Origin: Dermatophilus congolensis
GTDB lineage: Bacteria; Actinomycetota; Actinomycetes; Actinomycetales; Dermatophilaceae
Length of the DNA stretch: 33,720 nucleotides
Direction of reading: 5' to 3'
Assembly (NCBI GenBank): GCA_030538115.1
Contig: JAUNUP010000031.1
Location: 1 to 33,720 of the forward strand
In this document: one piece after another, positions 23,198 to 31,519 of the stretch
Numbering within the stretch: the first letter of the stretch is position 1
How the letters are laid out: each line of letters starts with the position of its first letter
Program-made: the position numbers and the translations under genes
Notes under the pieces: generated by a model
What the model was told of the DNA's origin: nothing
The model's database searches: none
Seen by the model: only the letters and a program-made list of their open reading frames with translations

Positions 23198-23990
23198 GTG
23201 CGTACACGTCGGTGACCTCGGGGCCGAGAAAGCGCCGCGCCAGGCGTGCGAATTCGGCGGGGTCGCCGGTGGTGGTGAACCCGTGCACCGGCTCGGGCAG
23301 ATCATCGGGCCGCAGCGAATCACGTTGTGCGAGCACGCGGTACACGTCTTTCGCGGTCTCCTCCGCCGACGACACGAGGGTGACCAGGTCGCCGACGACG
23401 TAGCTGATGACTCCCGTGAGCAGCGGATAGTGCGTGCAGCCGAGGATGAGCGTGTCGACTCCGGAGGCGACCACCGGGTCAAGGTATTCGTGCGCCACCT
23501 TGATCAGCTCGGGCCCGCCGGTGATGCCGTTCTCGACGAATTCGACGAACCTCGGGCACGGCTGGCTCACGACCTGGATGTGCGGAGCGGCAGCGAAAGC
23601 GTCGACGTACGCGCGACTCTGGTGCGTGCCCAGGGTGGAGATGACCCCGACGGTCTTGTTGCGGGTCGCCGCGGCCGCGCGGCGCACGGCGGGCCGGATC
23701 ACCTCGACCACCGGCACGTCGTACCGCTCACGCGCATCGTGCAGCACCGCGGCGCTGGCCGTGTTGCAGGCGATGACGAGGATCTTCACGCCGTGATCGA
23801 CGAGCCGGTCGAGGCATTCGAGGGCGAAACGCCGGGTCTCCGCGATGGGCCTGGGACCGTATGGGGCTCGTGCGGTGTCGCCGAGGTAGGCGATCGACTC
23901 GTGCGGGAGCTGGTCGAGCACCGCCCGCGCAACGGTCAGCCCGCCGTACCCCGAATCGAAGATGCCGATGGGCGCGTCACGATCAACCAC
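23178..23990 (-). CDS. murI: Glutamate racemase
   Basis: MurI converts L-glutamate to D-glutamate for peptidoglycan. The 270-residue protein has [20 protein letters not shown] at the N-terminus with the conserved Asp and Ser, [14 protein letters not shown], and both catalytic cysteines in [11 protein letters not shown] and [11 protein letters not shown]. The start is GTG at 23990; an upstream Shine-Dalgarno is not obvious. The gene follows DUF2017 by 101 bp and precedes the MBL hydrolase on the same strand, the common actinobacterial order. Confidence 0.97.
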   Translation of the reverse strand: MVDRDAPIGIFDSGYGGLTVARAVLDQLPHESIAYLGDTARAPYGPRPIAETRRFALECLDRLVDHGVKILVIACNTASAAVLHDARERYDVPVVEVIRPAVRRAAAATRNKTVGVISTLGTHQSRAYVDAFAAAPHIQVVSQPCPRFVEFVENGITGGPELIKVAHEYLDPVVASGVDTLILGCTHYPLLTGVISYVVGDLVTLVSSAEETAKDVYRVLAQRDSLRPDDLPEPVHGFTTTGDPAEFARLARRFLGPEVTDVYAHTRQEA

Positions 23991-24091
23991 ACTCTCGAAT
24001 ATAGGTCAGCCTTGGTGCGGTCTGGCACCGCGCACTGTGACCAGGCGCGTTGCACATCTCACGTCACATTCCGGGGTTGATATCGGTCACA

Positions 24092-24781
24092 TCACTTCGA
24101 CAGCGCGCCGGCGAGCGTCTCTTGCAGCCAGGTGAGGAAGTCGTAGGTGAGGATCACGGGCGCCGCCTCGGCGGCCTCTCCATCAGCTATGGCCTGCTCC
24201 AGCGCCTCGACGTCTTCTTCGGAGTGGAGGCCGAGCCGCTCGGCCAACACCAGACGCACGTCCGTCAACGACACGAGCAACGCCACCGCCTCGGGCTCGG
24301 CGAGCTTGAGCGGCTCGCCGTCGGGCGCGATCGCCTCGATTGCCGTGAACAGCCGCGTGATCTTGGCCTGCCGCACCCCGTCGGCGGAGAAGCGCCGGAA
24401 TTCCGCCGCGGCCAGCGGGTCGTCGTGATGCCCGTCGGGCAGAAGCCGACCGAGGGCCGGGTCGCTGCGCAGCGCCTCCTCGTCGATGCCGGGAGGTGAG
24501 AACCCGCCCGTGCCGGACTGGGTGGCCTCCCACCCGGCCGAGCGCATGAGCTCCTCGAACTCCGTGTTCGTGTCTTCGGGGTCGTTCGCCTCGCCGGTCG
24601 GGTTCAGGCCCGTGGTCGTGTCGTTGGCGGCACGGTCTGAGGCGAACCCAGGCGACTCGGGTGGCGCCGCAGATTCGAGCAATTGCACGGTCTGCTCGAA
24701 CAGCGAGACCAGCACGCCACGCTCGCTGTCGTCGAGCCCCGCGACGTACCACCCGCGCGACTTGCGGAAACCCCTTGCCAT
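24092..24781 (-). CDS. DUF2017 family protein
   Basis: This is a 229-residue protein of unknown function. It starts MARGFRKSRGWYVAGLDDSE and has VLVSLFEQTVQLLE, an acidic low-complexity stretch (about 45-80), then DPALGRLLPDGHHDDPLAAA followed by EFRRFSADGVRQAK. It ends with ILTYDFLTWLQETL. These are the DUF2017 hallmarks. The family is restricted mainly to actinobacteria and is nearly always next to clpS, as here, where its ATG (24781) is directly adjacent to the clpS stop. A connection to ClpS-dependent proteolysis is suggested by this pairing only. Confidence 0.88.
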   Translation of the reverse strand: MARGFRKSRGWYVAGLDDSERGVLVSLFEQTVQLLESAAPPESPGFASDRAANDTTTGLNPTGEANDPEDTNTEFEELMRSAGWEATQSGTGGFSPPGIDEEALRSDPALGRLLPDGHHDDPLAAAEFRRFSADGVRQAKITRLFTAIEAIAPDGEPLKLAEPEAVALLVSLTDVRLVLAERLGLHSEEDVEALEQAIADGEAAEAAPVILTYDFLTWLQETLAGALSK

Positions 24782-25162
24782 CTAGTCGTCCTTCTGAAAG
24801 GTGGCCCACAGGCCATAGCCCTGCAACGCCTCGACGTGTCGCTCCATCTGCTCACGCGGCCCGGAGGCGACGACCGCCCTGCCTTTGTGGTGCACGTCGA
24901 GCATGAGCTTGGTGGCTTTGGCTTTGCTGTAGCCGAAGTAGGTGCGGAACACGTAGGTCACGTACGTCATGAGGTTGACCGGGTCGTTCCACACGATCGT
25001 CAGCCACGGCACCTCGGCCTCGATGTCGACATGTTCGGCGAGGTCGACCTCGGGGTTGGCGATGCCGGGAGCCACGCTCGCGCGGAGCGGCGACACGGCG
25101 CCACACACCGGCGCACCCGGCGCTGGGCTCGCGATCCTGCGTTCCGTTTCCGTCGACGACAC
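24782..25162 (-). CDS. clpS: ATP-dependent Clp protease adaptor ClpS
   Basis: ClpS binds N-degron substrates and delivers them to the ClpA/ClpC ATPase. The 126-residue protein has a non-conserved 45-residue N-terminal tail, then the ClpS core. In the core, [20 protein letters not shown] contains the NDP motif that lines the N-end binding pocket. [20 protein letters not shown] and [20 protein letters not shown] follow. The GTG at 25162 gives a longer N-tail than usual (cores are about 85-100 residues), so an internal start is possible. It is divergent from pncB with 77 bp between starts and is the first gene of the clpS-DUF2017-murI-MBL-rph-rdgB strand. Confidence 0.93.
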   Translation of the reverse strand: MSSTETERRIASPAPGAPVCGAVSPLRASVAPGIANPEVDLAEHVDIEAEVPWLTIVWNDPVNLMTYVTYVFRTYFGYSKAKATKLMLDVHHKGRAVVASGPREQMERHVEALQGYGLWATFQKDD

Positions 25163-25239
25163 GGCTACCAGCGTAGATGGTGCACAACGCCATGCACCAT
25201 GGGCGGCACACGACGGTGGATAACCCCTACGCTGTTGCG

Positions 25240-26565
25240 GTGACCAGCACCGCTCTCCTCACCGACCACTACGAACTGACGATGGTCCAGGCGGCCATGC
25301 ACTCCGGCGCCGCATCGCGTCGCAGCGTCTTCGAACTCTTCGGGCGCCGCCTTCCCGAAGGTCGCCGCTACGGCGTCGTCGCAGGCACCGGCCGGTTTCT
25401 CGAAGCGCTCGCCGATTTCACGTTCGGGCCTGCCGAGATCGACTTTCTCGCCTCCCGCAAGGTCGTCGACGACGACACGCTCACCTTCTTGTCCGAGTAC
25501 CGCTTCAGTGGCGACATCTGGGGGTACGCGGAGGGTGAAGCGTACTTTCCTGGATCCCCGCTGCTCATCGTCGAAGGCACGTTCGCCGAGGCGGTGCTTC
25601 TCGAGACCCTCGCGCTGTCGATCTTCAACTTCGACTGCGCCATCGCCGGGGCCGCCTCCCGCATGACCACGGCCGCGGGCAGCCGGCCGTGCATCGAGAT
25701 GGGTGCCCGCCGCGCCCACGAGGAGGCCGCCGTCGCCGCGGCCCGTACCGCGTACATCTGCGGCTTCGACCTCACCAGCAACCTCGAGGCGGGGCGACGC
25801 CACGGCATCCCGACCACAGGCACCAGCGCGCACTCGTTCACGCTGCTGCACGACACCGAGGACGACGCCTTCGAGGCCCAGGTCGGTGCCCTCGGCACCA
25901 ACACCACGCTGCTCGTCGACACGTACGACGTGACGGAGGCCGTGGAGCGCGCCGTCCGCATCGCCGGGCCCGACCTCGGGGCGGTGCGCCTCGACTCCGG
26001 TGACCTCATCGCGCAGGCCCACGTGGTGCGAGCGCAGCTCGACTCCTTGGGCGCCACGAATACCCGCATCGTCGTCACCTCCGATCTCGACGAGTACGCG
26101 ATCGCGGCCCTCGCAGCCGCCCCGGTCGACGCCTACGGCGTCGGCACCCAGCTCGTCACCGGGTCGGGCGCCCCGACTGCGGGTCTGGTGTACAAGCTGG
26201 TCTCCCGCGAGGACGACACCGGCGAGATCGTCGACGTGGCCAAGAAGAGCAAGAACAAGGGCACGGTCGGTGGCCGCAAGTACGCGATGCGTCGCCTCGA
26301 CGAGCGCGGAGTCGCCGAGGCCGAGGTCATCGGCATCGGTGAGCCGCCGACGAACGACGGCAACGACCGTGAGCTGCTGGTCAAGCTCGTGGAGGGCGGC
26401 AACGTCGTGGCCCAGGACGACCCGGCCGCGGCCCGCAGCCGTCACGTCGAATCGGTGGCCGAACTGCCGTCGAGGGCGACGCGTCTCTCGAAGGGGTCGC
26501 CGGTGATCCCGACGATCTGGATCGACGACCCCCGCACCGTGCGCATCGTCGGCGACGTGCCCTGA
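25240..26565 (+). CDS. pncB: Nicotinate phosphoribosyltransferase
   Basis: PncB makes nicotinate mononucleotide from nicotinate, PRPP and ATP in the Preiss-Handler salvage route to NAD. The 441-residue product has [20 protein letters not shown] at the N-terminus (binding-site Tyr/Glu), [20 protein letters not shown], then [10 protein letters not shown]. Later motifs are [12 protein letters not shown], with the region of the regulatory His, [12 protein letters not shown], and [12 protein letters not shown] close to the end. The GTG at 25240 is preferred because family members begin at [13 protein letters not shown]. An ATG at 25177 is in frame but adds 21 unrelated residues. It lies opposite clpS, a common actinobacterial pair. 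A good terminator follows. nadE, the final NAD enzyme, is in the same window. Confidence 0.95.
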   Translation: MTSTALLTDHYELTMVQAAMHSGAASRRSVFELFGRRLPEGRRYGVVAGTGRFLEALADFTFGPAEIDFLASRKVVDDDTLTFLSEYRFSGDIWGYAEGEAYFPGSPLLIVEGTFAEAVLLETLALSIFNFDCAIAGAASRMTTAAGSRPCIEMGARRAHEEAAVAAARTAYICGFDLTSNLEAGRRHGIPTTGTSAHSFTLLHDTEDDAFEAQVGALGTNTTLLVDTYDVTEAVERAVRIAGPDLGAVRLDSGDLIAQAHVVRAQLDSLGATNTRIVVTSDLDEYAIAALAAAPVDAYGVGTQLVTGSGAPTAGLVYKLVSREDDTGEIVDVAKKSKNKGTVGGRKYAMRRLDERGVAEAEVIGIGEPPTNDGNDRELLVKLVEGGNVVAQDDPAAARSRHVESVAELPSRATRLSKGSPVIPTIWIDDPRTVRIVGDVP

Positions 26566-26582
26566 TCAGGCCCAACACAGCG

Positions 26583-26619
26583 ACGGGCCCGGTCTCCCTT
26601 TCGGGGAGCCCGGGCCCGT
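26583..26619. terminator. Strong hairpin terminator between pncB and the RDD gene
   Basis: Left arm 26583-26598 and right arm 26603-26619 pair over about 16 positions (ACGGGCCCGG...CTCCC with GGGAG...CCGGGCCCGT), with one mismatch and a short loop. TTGTTT follows on the plus strand. It ends pncB and, being symmetric, may also end the convergent RDD gene. Confidence 0.85.
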
Positions 26620-26635
26620 TGTTTGCACGCCGTGG

Positions 26636-27481
26636 TCACCAGTTCTTCTCGCCGGCCCTCACCCGTACGACCTCGGTGGAGGCGAACTTGTCGTGCAGGG
26701 CTTGGCGGTTCGTGTCCCAGATCGGCCACAGGTAGCTCGCGATCACGAACCCGGTCGACAGCGGCCCGAGCACGGGCACGCCGTTGAAGAAGTTCGAGAC
26801 GTACTTGATGACGGTGCGGCGCAGGATGATCAGCCAGTTCGCCGGACCGGAGCGGCCGACCTGCCTCACCCGAATGCCCAAGGCGAGCATGCCGAGCGTC
26901 GCGCCGTACTTGCTCAGCAGAAAGACCTCGTAGACGACCGTCACCAGTGTGGTGATGAGTGCTGCGGTTGCCATCGCGCCGACGACCGGCTCCGGCATCG
27001 CGGGCCACGCGCTCGCGTCAGCTCCCGAGCTGATGGCGTTGGAGAGGCTGATCAGCCACGCCTCCCAAGTGGACTGGACGCCGCTGAAAGTCGGCATCGC
27101 GAGCGGAGTCGAGATGATGCCGACGACGAGCGCGTCGAGGAGAAAAGCGATAACGCGCCGGAACCAGCCGGAATAGGGCCGCCCGTCGGCCGCGATGCGC
27201 CCCATGCCACGCCAGGCTCCGCTGGCGGTGCGCGAGTCGGCCATCGCTCCACCGGGAGCCGCCCAGCCGGGCGATCCGTAGCCGTGCCCTGCCTGACCGG
27301 CGCCGTCGGCGTAGCCGCCCCGCGGTGCATCCTGGATCCCCGAAGGCATTCCCGCGTGTCCGGGCGGCGGGGTCTGGGGTCGCTTAAGGGCGGTGTGCTC
27401 GGTCCATACGACGCCGTCCCAGTAGCGGAGCAGGTCGTCGTCGTTCGGGTCGTCGTACCAACCGGAGGGGCGCGCGTCCAT
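26636..27481 (-). CDS. RDD family membrane protein with N-terminal DUF2510 domain
   Basis: The 281-residue protein has two parts. Residues about 5-35 are DUF2510, a short Trp-rich actinobacterial module (SGWYDDPNDDDLLRYWDGVV then WTEHTA). A Gly/Pro/Ala-rich linker follows to about residue 95. The RDD region then runs from about 100 to the end: YSGWFRRVIAFLLDALVVGI, a second hydrophobic block (VVGAMATAALITTLVTVVYE), the GATLGMLALGIRV motif and a C-terminal helix near LSTGFVIASYLW. RDD proteins are membrane proteins of mixed or unknown function, some acting in ion transport. The ATG at 27481 fits the conserved start. It follows the helicase gene on the same strand after 56 bp. Confidence 0.88.
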   Translation of the reverse strand: MDARPSGWYDDPNDDDLLRYWDGVVWTEHTALKRPQTPPPGHAGMPSGIQDAPRGGYADGAGQAGHGYGSPGWAAPGGAMADSRTASGAWRGMGRIAADGRPYSGWFRRVIAFLLDALVVGIISTPLAMPTFSGVQSTWEAWLISLSNAISSGADASAWPAMPEPVVGAMATAALITTLVTVVYEVFLLSKYGATLGMLALGIRVRQVGRSGPANWLIILRRTVIKYVSNFFNGVPVLGPLSTGFVIASYLWPIWDTNRQALHDKFASTEVVRVRAGEKNW

Positions 27482-27537
27482 GCCCGCAGTCTTTCATGGC
27501 CTGCGCACACGCGCCGGAGCCGCCGAGCGGCGCCCGG

Positions 27538-29325
27538 TCAGCGGCGACCGACGAACCACTCCCGGATCCGCGTGATGCGGGCCTGAACCTGCTCGGAGGT
27601 CGCCTCCTCCAGCGCGGGGCCGCCACACGTCTTGCGCAGGTCGACGTGCACGCGCGAGTGCGGCTGCCCGGTCTTGCGCGCATACGCGGAGACGAGGGAG
27701 TTGAGCTCCTTGCGGGTGGCGGCCAGGGCCCGGTGCGCGGCGAGCGGCTCGTCGCCCTTCGGCGCTCCCGTCGTCGCACTGCGGGCGCCCTTGCGCCCGG
27801 AGCGCCGCAACTGGTCTTGCTGACGCTCGCGAAGAAGATGGGCCACCTGGTCGGGCTCGAGCAGCCCCGGCAGGCCGAGATAGTCGGCCTCGTCCTCCGA
27901 GCCGGCGTGCCCGCCCATACCGAACTGCTCGGCGTCGAAAAGCACGTGGTCGAAGTGGGCCTCCGATTCGAGTGCTTCGAAGGCGGGCTTGTCGAGCAGG
28001 TCGGGGGTGTCGCGGCTGCGGTTCGCCTCTTCGAGAAGCGAATCCTCCTCCGCCCAGATGTTGCCCTCGTCGCCCGGCTTCTTCGGCCGGTCAAGCGCGT
28101 GGTCGCGTTCGTCCTCCATGCGGGAGGCGTGTTCGAGCAGCACGGGAACGGTAGGCAAGAAGACGCTGGCGGTCTCGCCGCGGCGGCGGGCACGCACGAA
28201 CCGGCCGATGGCCTGCGCGAAGTACAGGGGCGTGGAGGTCGAGGTGGCGTACACCCCGACCGCGAGCCGGGGCACGTCGACGCCCTCCGAGACCATGCGC
28301 ACCGCGACCATCCAGCGGTCGTGGCTCTCGGAGTACGCCTCGATGCGTTTGCCCGCGCCGGCGTCGTCGGAGAGCACTACGGTCGGCTTCTCGCCGGTGA
28401 CCTCGGCGAGGATCTTCGCGTACGCCCGAGCCTGGGTCTGGTTGGAGGCGATGACAAGACCGCCCGCGTCCTCCACGTGGCGGCGAACCTCGGTGAGCCG
28501 CTTGTCGGCGGCCCTCAGCACGGCCGGGATCCACTCGCCCTTGGCGTCGAGAGCGGTTCGCCACGCCTGCGCAGTCACGTCTTTGGTCATAGGCTCGCCG
28601 AGACGGGCGGCCACCTCGTCGCCCGCACTCGTCTTCCAGCGCATGGCCCCGCCGTAGGCGAGAAAGAGCACGGGCCGCACCACGCTGTCGCGCAGGGCCT
28701 CGGCGTAGCCGTACGTGTAGTCGGCGACCGAGCGGCGGATGCCGTCGGTGTCTGGCGCGTATGTGACGAACGGGATCGGGCTCGTGTCGGACCGGAACGG
28801 TGTGCCCGTCAGGGCGAGGCGGCGGGTGGCGGGTTCGAACGCCTCCCGCATCGCATCACCCCAGGCCAGGGCATCACCACCGTGGTGGATCTCGTCGAGG
28901 ATGACGAGGCAGCGGTGCTGCTCGACCCGGGCCCGGTAGAGGGCGGGCTTGCTGGCGACCCCCGCGTACGTCACGGCCAGACCGACGTAATCGCGGCTGA
29001 GCGTGCCTGTGCTGTTGGAGAACTGCGGGTCGATCTGGATGCCGACACGGGCAGCGGCGTCGGCCCATTGGGTCTTGAGGTGCTCGGTCGGGGCAACGAC
29101 GACGACGCGGTCGATGATCCGCCGCTCGAGCAGTTCGGTGGCCACGCGCAGCGCGAACGTGGTCTTACCCGCGCCGGGCGTCGCGACCGCGAGGAAGTCG
29201 CGGGGGTTCTCGGTGAGATACCGGTTCAAGGCCTCGGCCTGCCATGCCCGGAGCTTGTTCGCGGTACCCCACGCAGCCCTCTCAGGGAAGGCCGGCGACA
29301 GGTGGGTGGCAGCAGAGGTACTCAT
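27538..29325 (-). CDS. DEAD/DEAH-box helicase, superfamily 2
   Basis: This is a 595-residue SF2 helicase. It begins LRAWQAEALNRYLTENPRDF, the entry motif. Then come Walker A AVATPGAGKTTFALR (K54), the DEIH-type Walker B CLVILDEIHHGGDA, motif III RRLALTGTPFRSD, and motifs V-VI in VSEGVDVPRLAVGVYAT and QAIGRFVRARRRG. The last 170 residues are an acidic/basic extension with no catalytic motif. It resembles the DEAD/DEAH helicases widely annotated in actinobacteria, akin to UvrB/RecG-like translocases in fold, but the biological role is unknown. The ATG at 29325 matches the start of similarity; a frame open to 29592 would add unrelated residues. No strong ribosome binding site is visible. DUF3039 lies upstream on the same strand, beyond a terminator. 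Confidence 0.87.
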   Translation of the reverse strand: MSTSAATHLSPAFPERAAWGTANKLRAWQAEALNRYLTENPRDFLAVATPGAGKTTFALRVATELLERRIIDRVVVVAPTEHLKTQWADAAARVGIQIDPQFSNSTGTLSRDYVGLAVTYAGVASKPALYRARVEQHRCLVILDEIHHGGDALAWGDAMREAFEPATRRLALTGTPFRSDTSPIPFVTYAPDTDGIRRSVADYTYGYAEALRDSVVRPVLFLAYGGAMRWKTSAGDEVAARLGEPMTKDVTAQAWRTALDAKGEWIPAVLRAADKRLTEVRRHVEDAGGLVIASNQTQARAYAKILAEVTGEKPTVVLSDDAGAGKRIEAYSESHDRWMVAVRMVSEGVDVPRLAVGVYATSTSTPLYFAQAIGRFVRARRRGETASVFLPTVPVLLEHASRMEDERDHALDRPKKPGDEGNIWAEEDSLLEEANRSRDTPDLLDKPAFEALESEAHFDHVLFDAEQFGMGGHAGSEDEADYLGLPGLLEPDQVAHLLRERQQDQLRRSGRKGARSATTGAPKGDEPLAAHRALAATRKELNSLVSAYARKTGQPHSRVHVDLRKTCGGPALEEATSEQVQARITRIREWFVGRR

Positions 29326-29426
29326 AGCGGAGCCGACAGTAGCCCACGTCACCCCGACGCCCCGGCAGCACCCGAGTTCGTGTCGAACCCGCCTCCGGGT
29401 GTATGTCGACGGGGCCGAAACGTGAC

Positions 29427-29464
29427 GAGACACCCTCCCGAACTCTGCGTCGGGAGGGTGCCTC
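29427..29464 (-). terminator. Terminator after the DUF3039 gene
   Basis: CACCCTCCCG (29431-29440) and CGGGAGGGTG (29451-29460) make a perfect 10-bp stem around AACTCTGCGT, with a further partial GAG/CTC extension. It lies 19 bp past the minus-strand DUF3039 stop and separates it from the helicase start at 29325. Confidence 0.8.
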
Positions 29465-29483
29465 GCTACGGGTGCTGCGAGGG

Positions 29484-29753
29484 CTACTCGCCGCCGTCCT
29501 GGGGCTCGCGCAGGCCCTCGTAGATCTCCTTGCACATGGGGCAGACCGGGAAGCGGTTGGGGTCGCGGCCGGGGACCCAGACCTTGCCGCACAGCGCGAC
29601 GACGGGCTCGCCGGAGAGCGCGCTCTCCATGATCTTCTCCTTGCGCACGTAGTGCGCGAAGCGTTCGTGATCGCCCTCGTCGAGCCGGTAATCGGTGTCG
29701 GTGCTGGTGCTCGTGCGCTCCAGAGTCGAGGTCTGCGTCGCCGGAATGCTCAT
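29484..29753 (-). CDS. DUF3039 domain protein, probable small zinc-binding protein
   Basis: The 89-residue protein has a variable N-terminus rich in Thr and Ser (MSIPATQTSTLERTSTSTDT), then the DUF3039 core: DYRLDEGDHERFAHYVRKEK, then GEPVVALCGKVWVPGRDPN and FPVCPMCKEIYEGL. The ordered His-x3-His near residue 29-33, Cys near 55 and the CPMC pair near 70-73 look like a metal-binding set. The function is unknown and the family is actinobacterial. The ATG at 29753 starts similarity; an ATG at 29795 adds 14 unrelated residues. A perfect hairpin follows the stop. It lies 158 bp upstream of the helicase start. Confidence 0.85.
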   Translation of the reverse strand: MSIPATQTSTLERTSTSTDTDYRLDEGDHERFAHYVRKEKIMESALSGEPVVALCGKVWVPGRDPNRFPVCPMCKEIYEGLREPQDGGE

Positions 29754-29978
29754 GGCGGCATTATGCCTGCAAGCGCGCTCTCCCGCCCCCTCCACGCCTC
29801 GCCTCGCCCCGCCTCAGCGACGTGCCCACCTTCGATGGCTGCCGGGCACGTTGAATAGACTGTCTCCCGATATGTGAGGGGTACCGGCCTCGGCGCGGGG
29901 GATGCGCGGAGCGGACGGTGCCCGATCGGCGCCCGCGACACGACCGTGGCGCCTGGCCGAGAGACAACAGGGGGATCA

Positions 29979-30800
29979 ATGGCCGACGTGGTGTACCAGG
30001 CGAAACTTGCCGTCATGCGGGTGCTCGAGAAGGCTCCCGACGCCATCGGCTCGGTGAGCTCGGTCGCGACCCTCCAGCCGCATTTCGTGCCGACGTTCGA
30101 CGACGGCCCGACGCCGGTACGCACGCCCGCCGTCATGCGCGCCCTGGCGGAACACGACGCGACCGCCACGTTCTTCGTGCTCTCGACCAGCGTGCGTGCC
30201 AACCGCGGTCTCCTCGCCGAACTGGCCGCCGCCGGGCACGAGATCGGCCTGCACGGCACCGACCACCGGCATCTGTCGCTCATGTCGGCGCAGGAGGTGC
30301 GCGAGTCGGTGTACGCGGGCAAGTCGGAGTTGGAGGATGCACTCGGCACGGCGGTGCGCTGGTTCCGGCCTCCGTACGGCGACCAGACCGTCTCCGCGTG
30401 GCGCCAGATCGAGGCGCTCGGCATGCAGTCGGTGATCTGGAGCAGCACGAGCCACGACTGGAACCCGTTCGTCGACAACGACGTCCGCGTCGAGAAGGCC
30501 ACGGCGGCGCTCAAGCAGGGCGCCATCGTCCTGTTCCACGACGGCCACGCCTCGCTGCCCGACGGCGCCGACGACGGCCCCGAGCCACAGCTCGACCGCT
30601 ACGACCTGGTGAACCGCGTTCTGGCGGGATCCGCGGAGCGCGGCCTGGTCGGCCGCTCGCTCGGCGATGCACTGGCGGCGGGCGGCAAGGTCGTGACCCG
30701 TCCGCACTTCAACCTGATGCCCGGGCCCCTCAACCGTCGTCTCATCGAAAAGGGCCGGGTAGCCACGAAAGCGAGAGCCGCCTCCGCCGGTCTGATCTGA
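29979..30800 (+). CDS. Polysaccharide deacetylase family protein (NodB-like)
   Basis: The 273-residue protein has the NodB homology motifs in order: motif 1 VPTFDDGPTPVRT with Asp41 and Asp42, motif 2 EIGLHGTDHRHLS with His92, His96 and His98, motif 3 VRWFRPPYGDQ, and later SHDWNPF and IVLFHDGHASLP. The motifs agree with a metal-dependent carbohydrate or chitin-type N-deacetylase. The N-terminus (MADVVYQAKLAVMRVLEKAP) shows no clear signal peptide or membrane helix, which is unusual because most such enzymes act at the cell surface. The ATG at 29979 has GGGGG upstream. The 225-bp leader to the DUF3039 gene contains no other gene. It is convergent with yqgE, with 14 bp between stops. The substrate is unknown. 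Confidence 0.85.
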   Translation: MADVVYQAKLAVMRVLEKAPDAIGSVSSVATLQPHFVPTFDDGPTPVRTPAVMRALAEHDATATFFVLSTSVRANRGLLAELAAAGHEIGLHGTDHRHLSLMSAQEVRESVYAGKSELEDALGTAVRWFRPPYGDQTVSAWRQIEALGMQSVIWSSTSHDWNPFVDNDVRVEKATAALKQGAIVLFHDGHASLPDGADDGPEPQLDRYDLVNRVLAGSAERGLVGRSLGDALAAGGKVVTRPHFNLMPGPLNRRLIEKGRVATKARAASAGLI

Positions 30801-30814
30801 CCCCTCGGTCCGCG

Positions 30815-31366
30815 TCAGTTCCAGCGGGGATCTTCGGGGAAGGAGGCGGCCCAGGCGACACTGCCGGGTTGCCTCGCGAGCACCTCGCTCCACAGGTCGT
30901 CGGGGTCGTCGGTGAACACGTCTCCGATCTCGGCGTCGACCACGTACCAGGCGTCTCGGTCGAGTTCGTCCTCGAGTTGCCCCGGCCCCCAGCCCGCGTA
31001 GCCCGCGAACACCCTGAACCTGGCCACCGCCCCGCCCACCGAGGGCGCATCGTGGTCGAGGTCGACGACGCCGACGGAGCCGAACACCGACACCACCCCG
31101 TCGACCTGCCCGTCTCCGGGTAGCGACGCGAGCCCGAGGGCTGTGTCGAGCGAGACGGGCCCGCCCTGAAAGAGAAGTTCGGGCGGAGACAGGTAGTCCT
31201 GCCAGTCGGGCAGCACCGACGTGATGTCGGTGCCCAGGGGTTTGTTGAGCACGACTCCGTGGGCGCCGTCTTCGCTGTGATGCAGCATCAGCACGACACT
31301 GCGCGTGAAGACGTCACCCCCGGTGCTGGGTGTCGCGACGAGGAGCCGGCCGCTGAGAGACTGCAC
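30815..31366 (-). CDS. YqgE/AlgH family protein (UPF0301)
   Basis: The 183-residue protein has the full YqgE pattern: LSGRLLVATPSTGGDVFTRS, then VVLMLHHSEDGAHGVVLNKP, LLFQGGPVSLDTALGLASL, VFAGYAGWGPGQLEDELDRD and a C-terminal DDLWSEVLARQPGSVAWA. The biochemical role of the family is not established. The start is GTG at 31366, where similarity begins, although the purine-rich GGGGGA lies directly against it and gives no normal spacing. It converges on the deacetylase-like gene and follows the RG-rich helicase on the same strand beyond a strong terminator, so it probably has its own promoter in the 98 bp before the start. Confidence 0.93.
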   Translation of the reverse strand: MQSLSGRLLVATPSTGGDVFTRSVVLMLHHSEDGAHGVVLNKPLGTDITSVLPDWQDYLSPPELLFQGGPVSLDTALGLASLPGDGQVDGVVSVFGSVGVVDLDHDAPSVGGAVARFRVFAGYAGWGPGQLEDELDRDAWYVVDAEIGDVFTDDPDDLWSEVLARQPGSVAWAASFPEDPRWN

Positions 31367-31464
31367 TCCCCCATTGTCACCGGATAACCGTCAGTTGCGG
31401 CACACCAGAGGCCTGTGAGCCGCGGCCCAGGCGGCTGCACGCGAGCCACAGCACCCCAAAACGG

Positions 31465-31503
31465 CGACGCACCTTGACCGATGTACACGGTCAAGGTGCG
31501 TCG
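31465..31503 (-). terminator. Strong intrinsic terminator after the RG-rich helicase
   Basis: CGACGCACCTTGACCG (31465-31480) pairs perfectly with CGGTCAAGGTGCGTCG (31488-31503) over 16 bp, with loop ATGTACA. On the minus strand CCGTTTTGGGG follows. It lies 16 bp beyond the helicase stop and is the best terminator in the window. Confidence 0.9.
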
Positions 31504-31519
31504 ATGGTGCCTCGTCGGA

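Noticed and set aside
29840..29880. Possible promoter before the deacetylase (TTGAAT, then TAGACT or GATATG)
   Set aside because: Spacing between candidate -35 and -10 is not standard, and similar AT-rich hexamers are expected by chance.
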